A stretch of 64,000 bases of DNA from Azolla caroliniana (Eukaryota; Polypodiophyta). The position numbers were made by a program, and so were the translations under genes. The stretch is from the NCBI GenBank assembly GCA_043228905.1, contig JBHGNT010000015.1, positions 1,364,001-1,428,000 on the forward strand, in the 5' to 3' direction. Below, piece by piece: positions 32,646 through 44,296 of the stretch. Each line of letters opens with the position of its first letter. Within the stretch, counting starts at the first letter, position 1. The notes beneath the pieces were generated by a model that was given only the letters and a program-made list of their open reading frames with translations, searched no databases and was not told the DNA's origin.

Positions 32646-34838
32646 TGTGTCTTCCCACACTTGCTCCCGAGACGATGGCAGTCGGGCCCGAGTGCCCATG
32701 TAAGTCCCAAGCGGAGGAAGGCGGCAGCGAAAGGGCAAGAATCGAGATGATACGAGGAAGGAACGGACGAGAGCCCACGGACCCGATTCCGGAGAACTCG
32801 GCATTCGGGCCCGTATGCCCATGTAAGACCGAGGAGATGGATAGCGGTACCGAGGAGTCCTGGCACGATGCCAGCGAAGACGGATGGGAGACGACCTACG
32901 AGAAGGCCAAGGATGGACACGACACGAGGAGATCGGCATTCCGATACGGGTGGAGCGTGATCCGGTCGTGGATTGTTCGATTGGGGCCGGATTCGGCATG
33001 AAAGTGCCGATACGGAAGGGGGTGCGGGACGAGCCGCCCTCTTTTACATGGGGAGAAAGACCGACCGGGCGAAGGTCGAGATTTGGAAAGAGAATGAAAG
33101 CCGGTCCTATGGGATTCCTTACACCGATCCGGCTGCAGGCCCGAGTGCCGGCGTGAGTCCTATAAGAGAGATCGGTGGCGATAGGAGAACGGGACTTGGC
33201 AATCCGGAGAAGGACGAACAGACCCGAACGAGAACCGGGCGGAGCGGACTCCCGGATGACCATTCCGGGAGGGAGGAAGAGAGCAGGCCTACGAAGAGGC
33301 CGAGGACACGGTACGTCGGTACCACGGGAGAGGATGCGGAGTAAACCGCCCTCTCGGCATGCGGAAAAGGACGACCCGGGACAGGGTCAAGAAGGCGACG
33401 AACGCCTACGGAGGATCCTTCACACCGGTTCTAGAGACTTCGGTAGTCGGCAACGCAGTCGACGTAAGACCAAGGTACTGACGGTGGCGGCGAGGTGACG
33501 AAGGCAAGGGCTATGGATGGGCGGTCTACGGAGGATCCTTCACACCGGATCTAGAGACTTCGACAGTCGGCAACGCGGTCGACGTAAGACCAAGATACTG
33601 ACGGTGGCGGCGAGGTGACGAAGGCAATGGGCGTGAGAAAGTTCGGTCCTACGGGATCCCCACATCGGATCCGGAGACTCCGGCTATTCTGCCAACGTGG
33701 CAACGTAAGACCGAGGGAGAAGGGAGGTGGCGGCGGGAAACGGGACCCGGCTACGCGGAAGACACGAGGAGAGTCCGGGAGGGACTCAAACAAAAGGCAC
33801 CCGAATTTCGGCAAGCATAGAAACGGAGTCCGGTCCTATGGGACCCTCACACTAATCCGGAGACTCCGGCAGTTCGGCCAACGTGGCAACGTGAGACCGA
33901 GGGAGAAGGACGGTGGCGGTAGGGAACGGGACTCGATGACACGAGGCTTCGGAAGGAGCCGATAGGGCAAACACGGGGAGGTATGTCATGCCGGAAAGGC
34001 ACACCTGGAACATAACAAGAGTCTCGCAAATGGCCATCGCGGGCCGGATCGAAGCGTGACTACGGGACGACGTTCGGCGCAGGCGGTGCCGAACAATGGG
34101 AGCGAAAGACGGCACAAGAGAGGTGCCGGGAACGAGGTGACAAGTGCCTAGTGGACTGCACAGGGTCGGAATCAAGATGGCAAGAGAGGCCGGAGGAGGA
34201 TCCTCCACACTCGCTTCGTAGATCTCGGTAGCTCCGTCGAAGTAGCGAAGACTGACACGGCAAGCCGGGATGACAAGCTGGTGGGGGCGAGGGGACGACG
34301 GCAAGCGGAAGACTCAGGGCCTGTTGCAGCAACACGAAGACGGGAAGGGCCAAACGGGCTACTACCGTGTGTTCCTCGGATGCAAAGGACACCGGTATGC
34401 GGGTGAGCGGCGATGCACGATCTGGTCGGAAAGGGGCTGACAAGGCGTGCAATGAACCGGAGTACGGCACAGCCGGTGCCAAACAATGGATGAGGGTATG
34501 TGGCACACGAAGGTGCCGGAGCGGAAAGGCGAGCGCGGAGAAGGCCGGAAAGGGATCCTCCACACCGTTCCGGGGACCATGGCGGTTCGAGCCGACGCGG
34601 CAATGTAAGACCATGGAAAAGGAAGGTGGCGGCGAGAGGGTGGTGGCCACGCGAGGCAACATGGGACGAAAACCAGGACATCACGGATGGTCAACGGAGG
34701 CCAAGCGGGCCACTATGGGCATGCCTCATGTGGAGGATATCGGGGTGTACGGCGGGAAGCAGGGCGTTCATACGGCCGAACAAGGGCCAACGGAAGTATG
34801 CGTACTATGGAGATCGTGGCAGAGGACCCATCGATGGG
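32646..34838 (+). repeat. GC-rich internal repeat array of the gag-only Ty3 element
   Basis: A motif of the type GGATCC.TCACACCGG...GAGACT.CGG...GTAAGACC.AGG...GGTGGCGGCGA recurs with drift. The GTAAGACC-like anchor is seen near 32700, 32822, 33465, 33585, 33705, 33887 (as GTGAGACC) and 34605. Units at 33410 and 33530 are nearly identical with a 120-bp period. Long open frames on both strands here (up to 227 codons) follow from high GC and repetition and show no domain. Confidence 0.75.
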
Positions 34839-35172
34839 TCGAACGAGCCTACGGGGAGGCAAGCGCGAAGGAAGAATCGAAGCCAACGGATCAACCGGCA
34901 GCGAGCCGGGATGCGGATCACGGTTGACTGTTTTCCCGCTGGCCGAAATCTCTCACCCTTCAACCAGATTTGGCATGTACCAGTGGACGTGCAGTTAGTG
35001 ACGGGTCGAACGAGCCTACGGGGAGGCAAGCGCGAAGGAAGAATCGAAGCCGACGGATCAACCGGCAACGAGCCGGGATGCGGATCACGGTTGACTGGTT
35101 TCCCGCTGGCTGAAATCTCTCACCCTTCAACCAGATTTGGCACGTACCAGTGGACGTGCAGTTAGGTGGGGG
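34839..35172 (+). repeat. 167-bp tandem duplication before the 3' LTR
   Basis: Units start TCGAACGAGCCTACGGGG at 34839 and 35006. They include CCGCTGGCCGAAATCTC and the GTGGACGTGCAGTTA stretch that lies next to the purine tract. Only the second unit is followed by the tract and LTR. Confidence 0.9.
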
Positions 35173-35176
35173 CGGA

Positions 35177-35751
35177 TGTCGTGAAAAATTTCGGCCAGAG
35201 GTGGAAACCGGGAAACATTGGCTACATCGGCGGGGTGCAGTGTGTGTAAGCACCCTTGTATATTTAGTGAGAATATCGAGGGCGCCTTTATGGCGCCGAA
35301 GAGTAGTCAAGTTGGGACAGACGATCCCATGAAAGTCGGGATTTGTCCCACATTGTAACACATCCCTTTCCTTGTTCTATAAAAGGAAGGGAGCGCCCTT
35401 TGTGTAGGGGTTGCCTATTTTGTGTGAGTAAGGTATTAATACCACTTAGTCGAGGGTTCTACTTCTTCCCATTTCGTTTTAGGGTTAGGGTTTCGGTTAA
35501 GGTTTTCTTCTTGGGTTTTCCTTTAGGGTTTTCCATATAGTCGTTTGGTGCAGCCATGGCGGCCACCATTTTGTTGTAATCATTCATTTCTTAATAGAAC
35601 TTCTTGTGGAGTATCTTGATTGCATCTTCTTCTTCTATCATAATGTCATATTCGTTCTCTTCTCCTCTTGAGCTAATCTTTCTCCTCCACTCCCTAGTCC
35701 AAGACCCCCATGGTCCCGCCTTTCTCCACGCATGCGCGTAACAACGCGACA
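35177..35751 (+). repeat. 3' LTR of the gag-only Ty3 element (copy 1)
   Basis: TGTCGTGAAAAATTTCGGCC ... GTAACAACGCGACA, 575 bp. A promoter-like TTCTATAAAAGGAAGG lies near 35375-35390. The telomere-box-like TTTTAGGGTTAGGGTTTCGG follows at about 35478-35497. The flank after it is ACGG. It is shorter than the LTRs of copy 2. Confidence 0.85.
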
Positions 35752-36042
35752 ACGGAATATCAATGAAGGGTTGCACAAGTTAGCATACGAGATGATGTTC
35801 CTTCAATTTTCTTTAAATGGAGCTTCACATCCCCAACATGTAGGTACCCTTGCAAACATGTTGTCTATGTGAGGGATAATATGCTTGTACTCGACGATTG
35901 TGTAAGTATGGAAGTGTTGTGCAAGTAGATATGTGCTTACGTGAAAGTGAGTTGGTGTAATGTGTGTATAAGTGCAAATATTCATGTGTGTTTTAGAAAC
36001 TTGAGTGTGAATTTTGCATGTGCATGCTCTTGTGCTTTTATT
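35752..36042. other. Short unassigned spacer
   Basis: AT-rich DNA between the Ty3 LTR and hAT element B. I see nothing in it. Confidence 0.4.
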
Positions 36043-37319
36043 TAGCGATGGGCCCAGTTCGGTTCGGTTTTTTGGCCTTGAAACCAAACCAAACCATATT
36101 GATTAATAATTTTTTTTGAACCAAACCGTTTGAAAACTTTGAAGTCATTTAAACCAAACTATTTAGAACCGAACCATTTAAATCAAACCATTTAAAAAGT
36201 AGGAGAAACCAAACCGTTTATGAACTATTTAGAACCAAACCAAACCGTTTACGAAAAAATAAAAACTAAACCACTTTAAAATGCAACAAAAGACATTACA
36301 ACATCATAATGTTTTTATAGAGTTGAAACTGTATATAACAAAAGATTATCTCATGTTACGCTTAATGTTAGATCAAGCTATTTGCCTTCTTCATGTTATG
36401 ATAAACATTGAATAGTATCAAGATTGATTTGTACGCTCTATCTAAAACAAAACGAGATATTAGTTAGACATAATAAACAAAAGTAGAGGTCAGATAGACA
36501 TAAAAACTAGAACCAAAGATAACTAATAATAAGCAGAAGAAATTAAAGAAAGAAAAACAGAAATTTACACATTTTCAATGCTTTTTGAATAAGAATATCA
36601 TAAATTATAATAAACAAAAATTTACACCACATTTTCTGAAATTTAAGTTTTGTGGAGAATTTTAAGATAAAACATCAAAAAGTAAAAGTTTTTTGGATTG
36701 AAATCCTAGAGCTTATGACCAACAATCGATCTTATAGAGTTCAAGTTTGCATTAAGTTTGTACCTACTATCCACAACAAAGTGAACAATATAAGAAAAAT
36801 GTGAAAAACCTCTACATAAACTAACGCTCCTCTTTTAGTTTCCAATGTTTACTTTCAGCTTGAATTACGGATTCCTGGAAGTATAAAATATGTAAAAAGA
36901 AGTAATTAGTAATAAAAATTAAAGAATAAAATAAAAACAAAATCGTAAAAAACATGCACTAAAAAGTTACAATGTCTTCGAGGATCTCCATTTGCAACTT
37001 GCATTTCATGGACTTGTGAAAAACTATTATGATTCTTGTACCATGAATGTATAGAAAACATAAAATAAGTAAGAAACTAGGAATAAAAAATAAAATTAAA
37101 GAATTAAATAAAAAGTATGCACACCTTATCTCCAATGATTATCACGTAACATGTAATCTATTACCTCGTCTTCACCAACAAGATTATCTAGATTAAATTT
37201 TAGTTCTTCGTAAGCCATGTGAAAGTTATTTGTTATCCGAACATCAGATTCTTGCAAAACTTCTATCCATGATCGAATACACATTTCGGCCTTGAATGTG
37301 CATTAATGTAGTTTGATCT

Positions 37320-38988
37320 TGTCATCAAAGGTCATTTTTGGTGCTGAATTTGCCTCTTCAACAAGTACTGATGATGCTGGTAAAGCAAGGTAATCACATG
37401 CCATCCTATATAGTTGTGGCATTGCAGATTTATTATCATGCCACCATTGTAAAGGATCCTTGTCTGTGCTAGCTTAATGAAGTCTTATGAACTACTCAAT
37501 TTCTGATCGTGAATCGGAAACAAGACTTTTATTATGTACACCCATTAACCTCCAAATTTTAGAGTTATTATCAATTGGTTGTATTGTGGTTGAAGGTGGC
37601 TCAACACTAGTCGAGAATGAGTGGTAATGGAACTCAATCATGCCTTCAACCAACTTAATATCCAACTCTCTTTCTATATAATGGTCATTTGGAACATGCA
37701 TTGTATAAAGGAATGAAAAATATTATTAAACTCAAATAAAATATCAGAAAGCATGACGACAATTGTAAGACATAAAGGAAAGTATTACTTGGGATCAAGA
37801 AACATTGTAATGCGAGATGAAATAGACTTTAACGATTCTTGATACTTAATTAAATATTGTAATAAATTCTCATATGTTTTTGAAGCACCTCTTGTGTGAA
37901 TCTAGATGATCCTGGAAGTGAAGAATCTAAAAACTGATTACAATGATTTAGTAAACAATTATAAGCTAGCGATGTTAATGATAATGTGGGATATCTTGAT
38001 CCTCCTAGAAAGGTAGAAACCTCTATAGGTGTATCTAGTCATTCCTCCATAGCATGTATGTGACTCCAATCTTCTTTGGTCATGACATAACCATTGAAAT
38101 CACTTGAAATTGTTAGATCTGAAATTGTAAAATTCAATATATCTCTATCCTTAATAACTTGCCTAAACATTTCCAAAGTAGAATTCCATCTTGTAACAAC
38201 GTCAACCCTTGGGGGTTCCCTTTCACGATGTTCAACCATCCTAGTATACTTCCTAAACACTTCCCTTCGAAGCTTGCTAGATCTAATAATATGGAGCATT
38301 GTTCTCAACTCTTCTGTTGAGGGTGAGATAACCTCTAATGTTGACTTGATGCCCAACTGAAAGTGTGCACCATACATCTTAATATATGTGAGGGAGCCAA
38401 AATTTCCTTACCATGTTCATTTTGTAACACTTCCCTTCGAAGCTTGCTAGATCTAATAGTATGGAGCACTGTTCTCAACTTTTTTGTTGAGGGTGAGATA
38501 ACCTCTAATGTTGACTTGATGCCCAACTGAAAAGTATGCACCATACACCTTAACATATGTGAGGGAGCCAAAATTTCCTTACCATATTCATTTTGTAACA
38601 ACATGCTCAACTCTTTTGGAGCCGCTTGTGCATCACGAACTCCATAAAAAATTGTAGCTAATAATCGACTTAAAATATCAAAAGATTGAAGTCGACAAAA
38701 GAGGGTATGTGCACAACGTTTCCTTGATCCAACACTTGGAAATAGATGCACAAAATCCAATAGCATTGACCTTGATCTTGTTGTCTCGTGACATGCCCAA
38801 TGAAGTGTCACTGAGTAGAAGCCCTTTAGACTACTATTTGACCAACCATCAAAAGTAATAGAAAATCTTGATTGGCTTTTCGATAACAAATCTATCACTT
38901 GATGGCACAACACCACATACATTTCTAAGATGGAACATTTGATCGGGCCAAACTCAACTTCCCTAAGTGTGGGAACACACCTTAGCAT
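37320..38988 (-). pseudogene. hAT transposase, core and C-terminus (element B)
   Basis: The upstream part (38335-38988) holds SITFDGWSN, the first Asp block of the hAT core, and ILRCMVHTF, the conserved C..H motif. The 38039-38377 frame holds VVTRWNSTLEMF, the family's (P)TRWNST block. Further down, 37492-37701 and the sequence to 37320 encode the dimerisation region also seen in element A. A 170-bp tandem duplication (38259/38429) and several stops break the frame. No BED zinc finger is visible because the 5' part is missing. Confidence 0.85.
38259..38598 (-). repeat. 170-bp tandem duplication inside the hAT transposase
   Basis: ACTTCCCTTCGAAGCTTGC starts both units (38259, 38429). The period is not a multiple of three, so it shifts the frame within the core domain. 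Confidence 0.9.
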
Positions 38989-38995
38989 ACCTTAG

Positions 38996-39224
38996 TGTGT
39001 GAACACCCCACCTCCTAATATAGTAACTAGTATGTCATAGAACCTTAAAGTTCTATGACACATATTTAGTGTAGTTAAGTCTCCACCTCTCTTTAGTAAG
39101 TGGTGATTGTAGAAAGAGAATATAGATAGAAGGTGACTATATAAGCACATGCCTCCTCTCCTTGTAACAGATGTTGGTTCATTGTTGGTTTTATTCTTGT
39201 TCTTGTTAATACAGTTTTTTGTAT
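38996..39224 (+). repeat. Left part of the outer Copia 5' LTR
   Basis: From TGTGTGAACACC on, the sequence parallels the inner Copia LTR, with a CTATATAAGCAC promoter-like stretch near 39140. It is interrupted at 39224 by the inner Copia and resumes at 56102 after the TSD. Its own left tip is missing next to hAT element B. Confidence 0.7.
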
Positions 39225-39615
39225 TGTTGAGAATCAAGCTCAACTTGGGCTAGTGTGTGAACTCACCTTGAGAGTGAATAGACACTCCAACGGTCAAGAG
39301 TCACCACTATGTCACCACTTTGTATTCTAGCATTTAGTATGAGTCATAAAATCATATTCTATGACACATAACTTATGAGCTTTCACATTCGCCATTCTCC
39401 ATGAGTCTTGTAGTTAATGAAGAGAGAGGGTGACTATATAAAGCACCCTCCTCCCACTTTGTATAATGTTGTGTCTTTCTCCTTTGTTAATACAATCCAC
39501 CTTGTGTATTCTCTGTGTCTTATTCCTTGTCTCTCTCACTCTCACTCTCTCTCTCATACACACACATAACTCATATCTCTTCTGCTTCACAAGAATCCAT
39601 ATCCGATTCTTGACA
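39225..39615 (+). repeat. Inner Copia 5' LTR
   Basis: 391 bp with TG...CA ends. ACTATATAAAGCACC near 39435 is a likely TATA promoter. It is CT-rich toward the 3' end. Confidence 0.95.
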
Positions 39616-39627
39616 TGGTATCAGAGC
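39616..39627 (+). other. Primer-binding site, initiator tRNA-Met
   Basis: TGGTATCAGAGC directly abuts the LTR and is the standard Copia PBS. Confidence 0.9.
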
Positions 39628-39787
39628 GATTTGGTAGCTCGATCTAGCCCATTTGCCTCATCGTGATCGTGTGTTGTGCTCCGCCGCCGACGACCAAGAA
39701 CCGGCTCATCGCTATCGTAGCTTCGCTACATAGCTCGCATACAAAGAGAGAAGAAGAAGAAGAAAAATCGACATAATCAATACTCAA

Positions 39788-40903
39788 ATGGGGAGCGCTC
39801 TCCCTACCGAGAAGTTGGATCGAAACAACTTCGCATCTTGGGAGTACAAGATGCACCAATACCTTGTCAGACAAGGCTATTGGAGCTACATCAAAGGAGC
39901 GCATGAAGACCGACCCGCCGAAGCGGCTCCCGGATATGCGACATGGGAGCAAGCCGCAAGCCGTGTGATGTATTGCTTGGCGACATTTGTTCACGATCAC
40001 ATGCTCGGCTACATTCGCGAAGCCAAGACGCCGAAGGAGGCATGGGAAAATCTACGAAAGATTTTCATAGCGAACACAACCGCAAGAAGGCTTCAACTCC
40101 GCCAAGAGTTGAACAACATTCAACAAAGGGACATGTCCATTACGACATACACCTCGAAGATCAAGGAGCTTTGCGATTCGCTTGGCTCAATAAGCGTAAA
40201 TATCGATGATGATGAGATGGTTCAAATATGCCTCGGAGGCCTCGCACCACGGTTCGGCGCGATGCGAACCGCCGTTCTAGCACGGGAGAAATCTCCCTCC
40301 TTCTTCGAGCTCCAACCAATGCTATTGGTCGAAGAAAACCACGTACGTACAAGGAGCAATGAGTCGGAAGGCCTCATGCTCTACATGCAATCGAACGGAG
40401 GAAGAGGACGCGGACGACCGAGAGGCCGATTCAGCCAAGGACAAGGCGGACGAGGTCCGACCTACGATAACAACTCCCAATTTTGGCCGGAAAACGGAAG
40501 CCAACGAGGAACCTTCGCAAGAAGGGGGAGATTTTACTCCGGCCTGAGCCGTCAAAACGCAACCGAATGTGGATATTGCGGAAAGCTCAGCCACCACGAA
40601 GAAGAGTGCCGAAAGAAGATACGTGAATCGGCTTCCACAAGCCGACAACTCACAAATTACGCGCACAATTCTGACTACGAAGAGTATAGCGGAATGTACG
40701 GGCACAACTCCGACTACGAGGATCGTGGCGGAATGTACACATACAACTCCGACCGTGGTGGAATGTTCATGATGAAACATAGAGCAAACTCTATGTCGGC
40801 CTCTACCTCAACTAGTGCCCTCAATCCGGAGGACATATGGTTTGTTGACTCCAGCGCCTCAAACCATATGACATCCCATAAAGAATGGTTTCTCGAACTT
40901 TGA
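39788..40903 (+). pseudogene. Inner Copia gag and protease start
   Basis: 371 codons are open. Residues 1-150 carry the plant Copia gag domain (NNFASWEYKMHQYL, WENLRKIF, LRQELNNIQ). Then follow a Gly/Arg-rich linker and a zinc knuckle CGYCGKLSHHEEEC (CX2CX4HX4C) near residues 259-272. The protease motif begins IWFVDSSASNHM; the usual DSGA(S/T) has Ser in place of Gly, which would impair the enzyme. TGA at 40901 ends the frame where an Arg codon is expected. Confidence 0.9.
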
Positions 40904-40951
40904 GAGCCGGAGCGACCCGGTTATGTCGAAACCAAAGACGACACTACACAC

Positions 40952-42106
40952 TTGATTCGGCACATCAGCAATGTTCCGTTCAGAAAAGAAGGTAAGCAAA
41001 ATTACATTAAAAATGTCTTGCATGTACCGACCATTACGAAGAATTCGGTCTCCGTCGGCCAAATTGTAGAGCAAGGGATGCAAGTTCGATTTAATCAAGG
41101 TGGTTGCTTCATCGAAAAAGAGGGCCGACTCATCGCACGCGGACGAAGAGAGGGCCGAATGTTCATTCTCGACTCACACGAGATGAAATCGGCCATGTTT
41201 GCAAAGGGCATGACAGCCGACTCCGACATAGAGTTATGGCACAAGCGGATTGGCCATATAAATCTCCAAAAGCTCAAAGCAATGAAATCGAAAGGAGTCA
41301 TCATCGGACTCCCGACATTCAAAGAGAAGGAGATTGAAGGTGTATGCGAAGCGTGCCAATTCGGCAAGCAACACCGATACCCATTCTCGAAAGAGCGGAA
41401 CGTGAGCAAAGGTCTACTCGACGTAGTCCATTCCGACGTATGGGGACCGGCACAGACGGCTACATTCGGTTGATGCCGATATTACGTGCTCTTCATCGAC
41501 GACTTCTCTAGGCACACTTGGATCTACCTGATGCGGCAAAAGAGCGAAGTGTTTGGACACTTCCAAACATTCAAGAATGAAGTCGAGAAAGCTACGGGCC
41601 AACATGTACGATGTCTTCGATCGGATGGCGGCAAGGAGTACTTCTTGGACGATTTCACATCGTATCTCCTAAAGGAAGGAATTCGGCGAGAATTCACTTG
41701 CCGACACACTCCGCAACAAAACGGTGTAGCTGAACCCAAAAATCGGCACATCCTCGAGGTAGCGCGGGCCATGATGAACGAGAAGCATATGCCCAAGTCA
41801 TATTGGGCCGAAGCTGCAAATACGGCCGTCTACCTAATGAATCGGTGCACAACATCCGGCGTGCACGAGGTCACTCTGCACGAAAAATACTTCAGAAAGA
41901 AGCTAGACTTATCGCACATCCGGATATTCGGCACGATAGCGTACGTGCACATCCCCGACGACAAGCGTCAAAAGCTTGACCCGAAGTCGGAGAAATGTAT
42001 CCTCGTAGGATACTCACACGAACAAAAGGGGTACAAGTGCTACAACCCCTCAACTCGAAAATCTCGAGTAAGTCGAGACGTCGTTTTTGACGAGTTCGCA
42101 TCCTGA
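40952..42106 (+). pseudogene. Inner Copia integrase
   Basis: The pre-integrase zinc region (LWHKRIGHINLQKL ... CEACQFGKQHR) is followed by the DDE core: D in VVHSDVWGP, D in CLRSDGGKEY and E in QQNGVAEPKNR. The C-terminal SHIRIFGTIAYVHIP and CILVGYS blocks are intact. A TGA at 41471 splits the core and TGA at 42104 ends it. The nested gag-pol frame continues across the stops in the same phase. Confidence 0.92.
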
Positions 42107-42223
42107 TACGCACCAGAGACAACTTCGCCTCCTACTCCGCTCGATTCGGAATCTGCCGAACAAGAGATTGAGGATGAAGATCGCCCTACATGCATGATTG
42201 AAGAAAGTCCGATCACGACCTGA

Positions 42224-43553
42224 TTGAGCGAACCACAAGAGCCTTTGAGCAATCAAAGCACATCACGGCCTAGCCCGAAAATGGACAAAGGCAAGGAGAA
42301 AATGTCGGAATACGAAGAAGATTGCTTCAACGACAATGAGTCGACTCACTCACTCGACAGTGAGTTCGGCGGTTTCGAGTTACCAATCGGAGCTAAGAAA
42401 GCCCTCATCTCTGCAAATGAAAAGCTCTGCCGATCCACCCGTGAAAAGAACCCCGTAAGCCGATTCGGCTACAATGATTATATGGCGTACCATTACGCCT
42501 TTATGATGAAGGTAGCGACAGTACGGAAGCCACGAAGGACCCGTGATGGATCGAAGCAATGAACGAGGAGATGTAGGCACTACGGAAGAACGAGACGTGG
42601 GATCTCGTTCCCACCTCACCACACAAAAAGGTGATCGGATGCAGATGGATTTACAAAGTGAAGTACAACGCAGACGGTTCCGTCAACCGCTACAAAGCGC
42701 GACTCGTAGCGAAAGGCTACGCCCAAACGCACGGAGTTGACTACGAGGAGACCTTTGCCCCGGTGGCAAAGATGACGACGGTACGGACCATAATTGCGCT
42801 TGCCGCGGCGAAAGGGTGGCACCTCCATCAAATGGACGTCAAGAATGCCTTTCTACAAGGCAAATTAGAAGAGGAGGTGTACATGATACAACCACCCGGC
42901 TTCGAATCGCACATTCATCCAAAAGCTATTTGCTGACTCAAGAAGCCACTCTATGGCCTCAAGCAAGCACCACGTGCTTGGCATTCGAAGATAATGCAAT
43001 ATCTTCATTAAATCGGCTTCCGTATGTCAAAATCAGACAACTCCATCTACATACGAAGTGATTCCGCAAGTCCGATCGTCATCATCTTATATGTGGATGA
43101 CCTAGTCAGTGGAGGTGAGCATCTTGTCGAAATCAATAAGGTCAAATCCCTCCTTTCCGACAAGTTCGAGATGACGGACATGAAGGAGCTCCACTACTTC
43201 CTCGGCATCGAGGTAATTCGGACTTCGGCCGTAATCATGATCTCTCAACGACACTACATCCTCAACTTACTGTACAAGTTCGGGATGGCTGAGTGCAAAT
43301 CCGTGGCAACCCCGCTCGATCGTAATCTCAAACTAGATGCGAACTCCGGCACCAGAGCGTGTGAGCCGACTCAGTATCGGCAACTCATCGGGAGTCTCAT
43401 CTACCTCACGATCGCTCAACCCGATCTCAGCTATCTAGTCGGTCTCCTTAGTCAATTCATGCAAACACCGCGTGATACTCACTTGGATTGCGCTAAGCGA
43501 GTTCTACGGTACGTGAGCGGCATAATGGATTGCGGCATCCTCTACAAGACCGT
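42224..43553 (+). pseudogene. Inner Copia reverse transcriptase, interrupted
   Basis: After a short linker, RT reads [54 protein letters not shown] and ILYVDDLV (the catalytic YVDD), then YFLGIEV and the RNase H approach. A one-base shift near 42530 and stops at about 42544, 42571, 42934 and 43008 disable it. It is cut at 43553 by the Ty3 element and resumes at 54953. Confidence 0.93.
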
Positions 43554-44296
43554 TGTCGCGTTATTACGCGCGTGCGTGGAGAAAGGCGGGGCCACGGGGG
43601 TCTTGGACTAGGGAGTGTTGGAGCGTAGGAAGTCAGGCTTCACCGTTCCCGGGGCATCTCAAAAGCACACCGGAAGCAACTGAGGGGAGAGAGAGAGTGC
43701 GCGCTTAACACCGACTCACGCACACACACACATGCTCACCCGCCTCGCGCCCTCATGTACAGGAAACGCAGGAAAGGGGAAACACCCGACACGAACATAG
43801 ACGCGAATATACACAGATAGACGCAAACATATATATATGTATAAACAGAAGAATACATTCCCGGCTTCGAGCCGGACTGAGGTAGGTTACAATAGTCGTC
43901 TGCTGCCAAGCCGCCGTCGGGGAGCTCTCAGCTCGTCGCGCCGAGCGGGGTCTTGCACAGGAGGCCGAACCAAAGCAAACCCTAAGCGAAACACGAAGAA
44001 GGAGAAGAAGAAGAACCTAACTCTAAACCTAACGGTATACCCTCTATTGCAAAATGAGCAACCCCTCCACAAAGGGCGATCCCTTCCTTTTATAGAACAA
44101 GGAGAGGGATGCGTTACAATGTGGGACAAATCCCGACTTTCATGGGATCGTCTGTCCCGACTTGACTACTCTTCGGCGCCATAAAGGCGTCCTCGATATT
44201 CACACTAAATGTACATGGGTGCGTACACACGCTGCACCCCGTCGATGTAGCCAATGTTTCCCGATTTTTGCCTCTGGCCGAAATTCTTCACGACAT
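43554..44296 (-). repeat. 3' LTR of gag-only Ty3 copy 2
   Basis: 743 bp. On the minus strand it starts TGTCGTGAAGAATTTCGG and carries TTCTATAAAAGGAAGGG as promoter. It differs from its partner at about 21 sites by my count, 19 of them transitions. Confidence 0.93.

Larger units (their letters stand above)
31238..35751 (+). mobile_element. Gag-only Ty3 retrotransposon (TR-GAG type), 5'-truncated, copy 1
   Basis: From left to right: the second half of a gag gene, an LTR inserted in reverse, a GC-rich internal repeat array, a 167-bp duplication, a purine-rich tract TAGGTGGGGGCGGA and a 3' LTR (35177-35751). No pol sequence is present. The array and gag match copy 2 (43554-54948), so the absence of pol is a property of the family. 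The 5' LTR and gag start are missing at 31238. Confidence 0.82.
36043..38992 (-). mobile_element. hAT element B, 5'-truncated
   Basis: The terminal repeat TAGCGATGGGCCC at 36043 is the downstream end of the element on the minus strand, followed by the CCGAAC/GGTTTGG subterminal zone. The interior matches element A but lacks the plastid insertion (compare 36520-36565). The transposase is longer here than in A. The upstream end is missing, since the element meets truncated Copia LTR sequence at about 38993. Confidence 0.82.

Noticed and set aside
31542-34684. Open frames up to 227 codons in the Ty3 internal array (for example 32580-33263 -, 34060-34662 -, 34500-35165 +)
   Set aside because: High GC and repeats keep stops rare. 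Frames are open on both strands, differ between copies and show no domain.
32646-34838. CRISPR-like alternation of repeats and spacers
   Set aside because: Repeats are 120 bp or more, drift strongly, lie in a plant retrotransposon and lack cas genes.
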